Positions 23,067-26,337 of a stretch of DNA of 26,337 nt are shown piece by piece. The position numbers and the translations under genes were made by a program. Origin of the DNA: CABRXV01 sp900754955 (lineage in GTDB: Bacteria > Actinomycetota > Coriobacteriia > Coriobacteriales > Eggerthellaceae); the NCBI GenBank assembly GCA_902475005.1, contig CABRXV010000026.1, positions 1-26,337 on the forward strand. The letters run 5' to 3'. The notes under the pieces are model-generated. The model saw only the letters and a program-made list of their open reading frames with translations. It made no database searches and was not told the origin of the DNA. The first letter of the stretch is position 1. Every line of letters starts with the position of its first letter.

Positions 23067-23230
23067 GAAAAATGCGCGAAGTTGGGCGCGGCACGCGCTT
23101 GCCGAGACGCGCGCCTTTGCTTGCGCAAGATGCACGCAGCTCCCATCAGGGGTTTTCCAGAAGTGGGGAAGAGCGGGAGCGGACGCAATACCTTTGGGCA
23201 GGCTTGGCCGCCCAACTTCGCGCATTTTTC
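23067..23230. repeat. 22-bp perfect inverted repeats flanking a 120-bp core
   Basis: The 22 bases at 23067-23088 are exactly reverse-complementary to 23209-23230; each arm has GAAAAATGCGCG at its outer end. Pairing continues imperfectly outward to about 23058/23239. The 120-base core holds the palindrome CTTGCGCAAG and no open gene. It fills the gap between two convergent genes, and each arm ends outward in a run of five T's, so a two-way terminator is possible. A MITE-like element is the alternative; no flanking target duplication was seen. Confidence 0.8.
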
Positions 23231-23273
23231 GGTATTTTTCGCAGGCAACCCGGCGCGTCGCGTTCGGCCGGCC

Positions 23274-24122
23274 TTAGCTGCGCGGTGCGAAGTAGGCCGC
23301 GGCGATGGCGTCGGGGCCCACGTGGGTGCCGATGGTCGAGCCGACGATGCAGGCGTGCAGATCGTCGAGGTGCTCCTCGAACAGGTCGCGGTTGTCCTCG
23401 ACGTACTTACGCAGCAGCTTCGTGGAGGTGCCGGTGTAGCCGAGGCACACGGGGCGTGCGAAGTCGACGCCGGTCTCGATCACCTTGCGGCGTAGCAGGT
23501 TGTTGCCCTGCTTCGAGCCGCGCGCCTTGCCGAGCACGACCACCTCGCCGTCTTTCACGCTCACCACGGGCTTGATCGAAAGCAGCCCGCCTGCCGCGGC
23601 GGCTACCGCCGAGATGCGCCCACCGCGCTTGAGGTACTCGAGCGTGTCGAGTAGTGCCACGAGGCGGATGTCTTTCTTCTCCTCGTCGAGGATCGCGGCG
23701 ATCTCGCGCGCGCTTCTGCCCTCGTCGCGCAGCTCGAGCGCGCGTTCGATGAGCACGCGCTCGCCGATCGTGGCGTTCTCGCTGTCGACCACGTACGCCG
23801 TGCGCGCATGTGCGGCCGCGGCGGCGCGGGCGTTTTCCACGGTGCCGGAGATCTTGCCCGACAGCGTGATGATCACGGCCTCGTCGCCCTCGTCGACCTT
23901 ATCGAGCGCCTGCGCGAACTCGAACGGCGTGATCTGGCTCGTGTGGGGGAAGTCCTCCGACTCCTGAAGCAGCGTGTAGAACTCCTCGCGCGTGATGTCG
24001 ACGCCCTCGGCGTACTCGCGGGTGCCGAAGGTGCATTTCATGGGGATGACGATCAGGCCGCGCTCGCGTGCGAGCTCGTCCTCGAAATCCGACGATGAGT
24101 CGATGATGATGCGTACGCTCAT
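23274..24122 (-). CDS. DegV family protein (fatty-acid-binding, FakB-like)
   Basis: 282 residues, the normal family length. The N-terminal domain begins VRIIIDSSSDF, and the fatty-acid carboxylate-binding residues are expected in TSQIT (61-65) and SGKISGT (88-94). The C-terminal STIGTHVGPDAIAAAYF is characteristic. FakB proteins present exogenous fatty acids to the kinase FakA, which makes acyl-phosphates for lipid synthesis; no fakA is in this window. AAAGGA upstream supports the ATG at 24122. It is a single-gene unit with a folded leader and an upstream dyad. Confidence 0.93.
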   Translation of the reverse strand: MSVRIIIDSSSDFEDELARERGLIVIPMKCTFGTREYAEGVDITREEFYTLLQESEDFPHTSQITPFEFAQALDKVDEGDEAVIITLSGKISGTVENARAAAAAHARTAYVVDSENATIGERVLIERALELRDEGRSAREIAAILDEEKKDIRLVALLDTLEYLKRGGRISAVAAAAGGLLSIKPVVSVKDGEVVVLGKARGSKQGNNLLRRKVIETGVDFARPVCLGYTGTSTKLLRKYVEDNRDLFEEHLDDLHACIVGSTIGTHVGPDAIAAAYFAPRS

Positions 24123-24146
24123 CTCTGATTCCTTTCCATATCAGCA

Positions 24147-24190
24147 GCGCCGGGGTGCGCGGCGCGAAAAAGAGCAACCCCACTATCATA
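24147..24190 (-). promoter_or_regulatory. Promoter and leader hairpin of the DegV gene
   Basis: On the minus strand a -10-like TATGAT lies at 24190-24185 with no clear -35. The leader holds a GC stem (24161-24165 with 24147-24151, 9-base loop) that ends shortly before the AAAGGA ribosome site. Confidence 0.4.
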
Positions 24191-24191
24191 G

Positions 24192-24216
24192 CGACGCAAG
24201 GACATATCGTGCGTCG
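24192..24216. promoter_or_regulatory. Dyad upstream of the DegV -10, possible operator
   Basis: CGACGCA (24192-24198) is matched exactly by TGCGTCG (24210-24216) around 11 bases. It covers the region just upstream of the DegV -10, where a repressor would block polymerase. No named regulator site is recognised. The remaining bases to 24390 show no convincing gene. Confidence 0.45.
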
Positions 24217-24390
24217 AACGGCAAGGCCGACATGGAAAAAACGGCGGAAGCGCGCCTGACGCGACCGTGGCAGGGGTCTGTCCGCGCTCGCTCCCAGCCG
24301 ATCCGACGCCGCTCAAGGGCGTGCTTCGCCGCCTGGCGCGTCGCGGGGGCTTCTGGCCCGTGAATTTCCCGTTACACGCACGCACGCCGC

Positions 24391-24434
24391 GAATTCATCT
24401 TCTATAATCAATTATTCGATCTTTGACTGAATTC
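24391..24434 (+). promoter_or_regulatory. Promoter with nested palindromes before the carboxyltransferase gene
   Basis: A perfect -10 TATAAT is at 24403-24408. The palindrome ATAAT-CA-ATTAT (24404-24415) overlaps it, and GAATTCA (24391-24397) with TGAATTC (24428-24434) flanks it. The segment is distinctly AT-rich in a GC-rich genome. The layout fits a repressor site over the promoter. A strong AAAAGGAGGTG ribosome site follows. Confidence 0.6.
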
Positions 24435-24454
24435 AAAAGGAGGTGTGTGAGTTC

Positions 24455-26337
24455 ATGCCACGGCTTCAGATTATGGATACGACCATCCGCGACGGTCAGC
24501 AGAGCCTCTGGGCTACCCGCATGCAGATCGGCGAGATGCTTCCCATCCTTCCCAAGATGGATAAGGTGGGCTATTGGGCCATCGAGGCGTGGGGCGGAGC
24601 GACGTTCGACTCCTGCCTGCGCTTCCTGGACGAGAACCCCTGGGAGCGTCTGCGTTCGATCAAGGCGAATACGCCCAATACGCCGCTCGCCATGCTCTCG
24701 CGCGGTCAGAATCTCGTCGGCTACAAGCATTACTCGCGCGAAATCGTCCACCGCTTCATCAACGCCGCCCATCGCAACGGCATCGAGGTATTCCGCGTGT
24801 TCGACGCGCTCAACGATATCCGCAACATCGTCGACAACGCCGAGGCAATCAAGGAATGCGGCGGCCACTTCGAGGGCGCCATCTCCTACACCATCTCCCC
24901 GGTTCATACGCTTGACAGCTTCCTCGAGTACGGCCAGAAGCTCAAGGACCTCGGCGCCGACTCGATCGCCATCAAGGACATGGCGGGCATGCTCACGCCC
25001 TATCGCACTGAGCGCATGGTCAAGGCGTTCAACGCCGAGATCGGCCTGCCGGTTCACATCCACTGCCATTACGTCGGCGGCATGGCGCCTGCCAACATCA
25101 TCAAGGCGGCCGAATCCGGCGCCGCCATCGCCGACACGGCGCACGCGCCGCTCGCGTTCGGCAACTCGCATCCCGCGGTCGAGATGATCGCGGCGGCCTT
25201 CCAGGAGAGCCGCTACGACACCGGCCTCGACCTCGACCTTCTGTTCGAGATCTCCGAGTACTGGGAGGAGGTGCGCAAGCGCGGTCATTACAAGCGCGGC
25301 GTGTCCTCGCTCACCCACATGAAGGTGTACTCGCACCAGGTTCCGGGCGGCATGATGAGCAACCTCATGAGCCAGCTCGAGATCCAGAAGGCCACCGACC
25401 GCCTGCCCGAGGTTATGGCGGAGATACCGAAGGTGCGCGCCGAGGTGGGCTATCCGCCGCTCGTGACGCCGCTTTCGCAGATCGTCGGCACGCAGGCCGT
25501 GTTCAACGTCATCACGGGCAAGCGCTGGAGCGTCATCTCCAAGGAGATGAAGGATTACATCTGCGGTTACTACGGCAAGGCGCCGGGCCGCATGGACAAG
25601 GACATCGTGGCGAAGGTCGCGGGCGCATCCGAGATCCTCGATCCGGACATCGCGCCGGGCTCGCTCGTCACCACCACGTACGACGAGGTCGCCGAGGAGA
25701 TCGGGGATCTGGCCCACAGCGAGGAGGACGTGCTCATGTACGCGCTCTTCCCGAACGAGGCCCGTACGTACCTGAGCAAGCATCGCACGTCGGAGAAGGT
25801 TGACTTCCTGCTCGAGCAGGAGTCGAGCGGCACCAAGGAGGACGATTACGTGGACATCAATCAGATTCGCGAGCTGGTCAAGGTCGCTGAGGAAAGCGGC
25901 GTAGGCGAGATCGTCGTCGAGGAGGAGGGCGTTCGCATCGCGGTGCGCATGCCCGGTCAGGTTGCCGTCCCGGTGGCGGCCGCCCCGGCAGTTCCGGCGG
26001 CGCAGGCGGTGCCGGCTCAGGCAGCGGCTCCCGCCCCGGCCGAGGAGAAGGCCTCTGGCCGCCCTGCAACCTGGAAGCCGGTCACGGCTCCCATGGTGGG
26101 CACCTACTACGAGGCGCCGGCTCCGGGCGAGCCGCCGTTCGTCAAGGTGGGCGACGAGGTCGCCGCGGGCGAGACGCTCTGCATCGTGGAGGCCATGAAG
26201 CTCATGAACGAGATCACCGCCGAGGAGATGGGCACGGTGCGCGAGGTGTGCCTCACCGACGCCACGCCGGTCGAGTTCGGCACGGTGCTCTTCTACATCG
26301 AGCCCCATGACGCAGGCGCCGACAAGGCTCCGGAGAA
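24455..26337 (+). CDS. Oxaloacetate decarboxylase/pyruvate carboxylase-type carboxyltransferase fused to AccB-type biotin carrier (3' end cut by window)
   Basis: 627 residues are visible and the frame is open at the window end. Residues 1 to about 270 form the HMGL-like TIM barrel: the metal Asp in MDTTIRDGQQS (D8), WGGATFD, the carboxylated Lys in IAIKDMAG (K174), and the metal-binding HIHCH (201-205). The conserved carboxylase domain follows to about 455 (PGGMMSNLMSQL, DVLMYALFP). Residues 466-498 resemble the N-terminal part of acetyl-CoA carboxylase BCCP (AccB). An Ala/Pro linker (502-530) leads to a biotinyl domain with APMVGTYYEAP and VEAMKLMNE, biotin on K582. OadA and PycB normally carry a different carrier type (APMPG, EAMKMEN). 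AAAAGGAGGTG supports the ATG at 24455. The protein probably passes CO2 between oxaloacetate/pyruvate and a biotin carboxylase or acyl-CoA carboxylase partner encoded outside the window. Confidence 0.9.
   Translation, partial: MPRLQIMDTTIRDGQQSLWATRMQIGEMLPILPKMDKVGYWAIEAWGGATFDSCLRFLDENPWERLRSIKANTPNTPLAMLSRGQNLVGYKHYSREIVHRFINAAHRNGIEVFRVFDALNDIRNIVDNAEAIKECGGHFEGAISYTISPVHTLDSFLEYGQKLKDLGADSIAIKDMAGMLTPYRTERMVKAFNAEIGLPVHIHCHYVGGMAPANIIKAAESGAAIADTAHAPLAFGNSHPAVEMIAAAFQESRYDTGLDLDLLFEISEYWEEVRKRGHYKRGVSSLTHMKVYSHQVPGGMMSNLMSQLEIQKATDRLPEVMAEIPKVRAEVGYPPLVTPLSQIVGTQAVFNVITGKRWSVISKEMKDYICGYYGKAPGRMDKDIVAKVAGASEILDPDIAPGSLVTTTYDEVAEEIGDLAHSEEDVLMYALFPNEARTYLSKHRTSEKVDFLLEQESSGTKEDDYVDINQIRELVKVAEESGVGEIVVEEEGVRIAVRMPGQVAVPVAAAPAVPAAQAVPAQAAAPAPAEEKASGRPATWKPVTAPMVGTYYEAPAPGEPPFVKVGDEVAAGETLCIVEAMKLMNEITAEEMGTVREVCLTDATPVEFGTVLFYIEPHDAGADKAPE

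Noticed and set aside
24232..24363. 43-codon open frame starting MEKTAEARL in the degV-carboxyltransferase gap
   Set aside because: It is short, Arg/Ala-rich, has only a weak AAGG upstream and no recognisable feature; not enough to call a gene.
24395..26308. 637-residue minus-strand frame opposite the carboxyltransferase gene
   Set aside because: It is antisense to a gene with complete catalytic motifs and runs through its promoter; it has no recognisable domain.
1..26337. CRISPR arrays, tRNA or rRNA genes, insertion sequences, prophage or defence genes
   Set aside because: None were seen on reading both strands; gene content is conserved housekeeping and metabolism apart from the intergenic repeats reported.

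Overview
This window looks like near-origin chromosome of a high-GC, anaerobic actinobacterium. The best fit is the Coriobacteriia, probably Eggerthellaceae. I infer this from three things: the strongly GC-biased third codon positions, the alaS-ruvX-mltG-aroE ... aroC-aroK-aroB-aroQ-pepP ... efp gene order typical of Actinobacteria, and the anaerobe-type genes (rubrerythrin, an oxaloacetate-decarboxylase-like carboxyltransferase). I could not run a database search, so the taxon is a judgement. A perfect ParB-binding parS site at 180-195 suggests the window lies close to oriC.

Layout. 1-310: non-coding, with two inverted repeats and parS. 311-3902: rarA (replication-fork AAA+ ATPase), a small membrane-anchored coiled-coil protein and an overlapping AI-2E/PerM-type membrane protein. 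4100-10087: alaS with its own promoter and a folded leader, a terminator, then ruvX-mltG-yqeG-aroE. 10196-11638 (minus): a sodium-dependent NSS transporter that splits the shikimate cluster. 11639-11987: a 349-base divergent regulatory region rich in dyads. 11988-17305: aroC-aroK-aroB-aroQ-pepP, tightly overlapping, then a rhomboid protease. 17409-18776: a Bcr/CflA-like MFS exporter. 18777-19122: 52-bp direct repeats followed by the efp promoter and leader. 19123-20499: efp and a LacA/Maa-type acetyltransferase. 20602-21141 (minus): rubrerythrin. 21495-23030: an AAT-type amino-acid permease. 23031-23273: a 22-bp perfect inverted repeat around a 120-bp core. 23274-24122 (minus): a DegV/FakB fatty-acid-binding protein. 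24455 to the end: a carboxyltransferase fused to an AccB-type biotin carrier, cut by the window edge.

How the genes work together. aroB, aroQ, aroE, aroK and aroC cover five of the seven shikimate-pathway steps; DAHP synthase and EPSP synthase (aroA) are not in the window. alaS and efp serve translation, rarA and ruvX serve replication, repair or rRNA maturation, and mltG serves peptidoglycan synthesis. The terminal biotin protein and the DegV protein both touch carboxylation and fatty-acid metabolism.

Most of the window is conserved housekeeping sequence, and I do not see a defence system, prophage, CRISPR array, RNA gene or insertion sequence. The points most worth a second look are the carboxyltransferase-AccB fusion, the large intergenic inverted repeat at 23067-23230, the dyads between the NSS transporter and aroC, the 52-bp repeats before efp, and parS. 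Many genes have long open frames on the opposite strand; these are GC-bias shadows and are left out.
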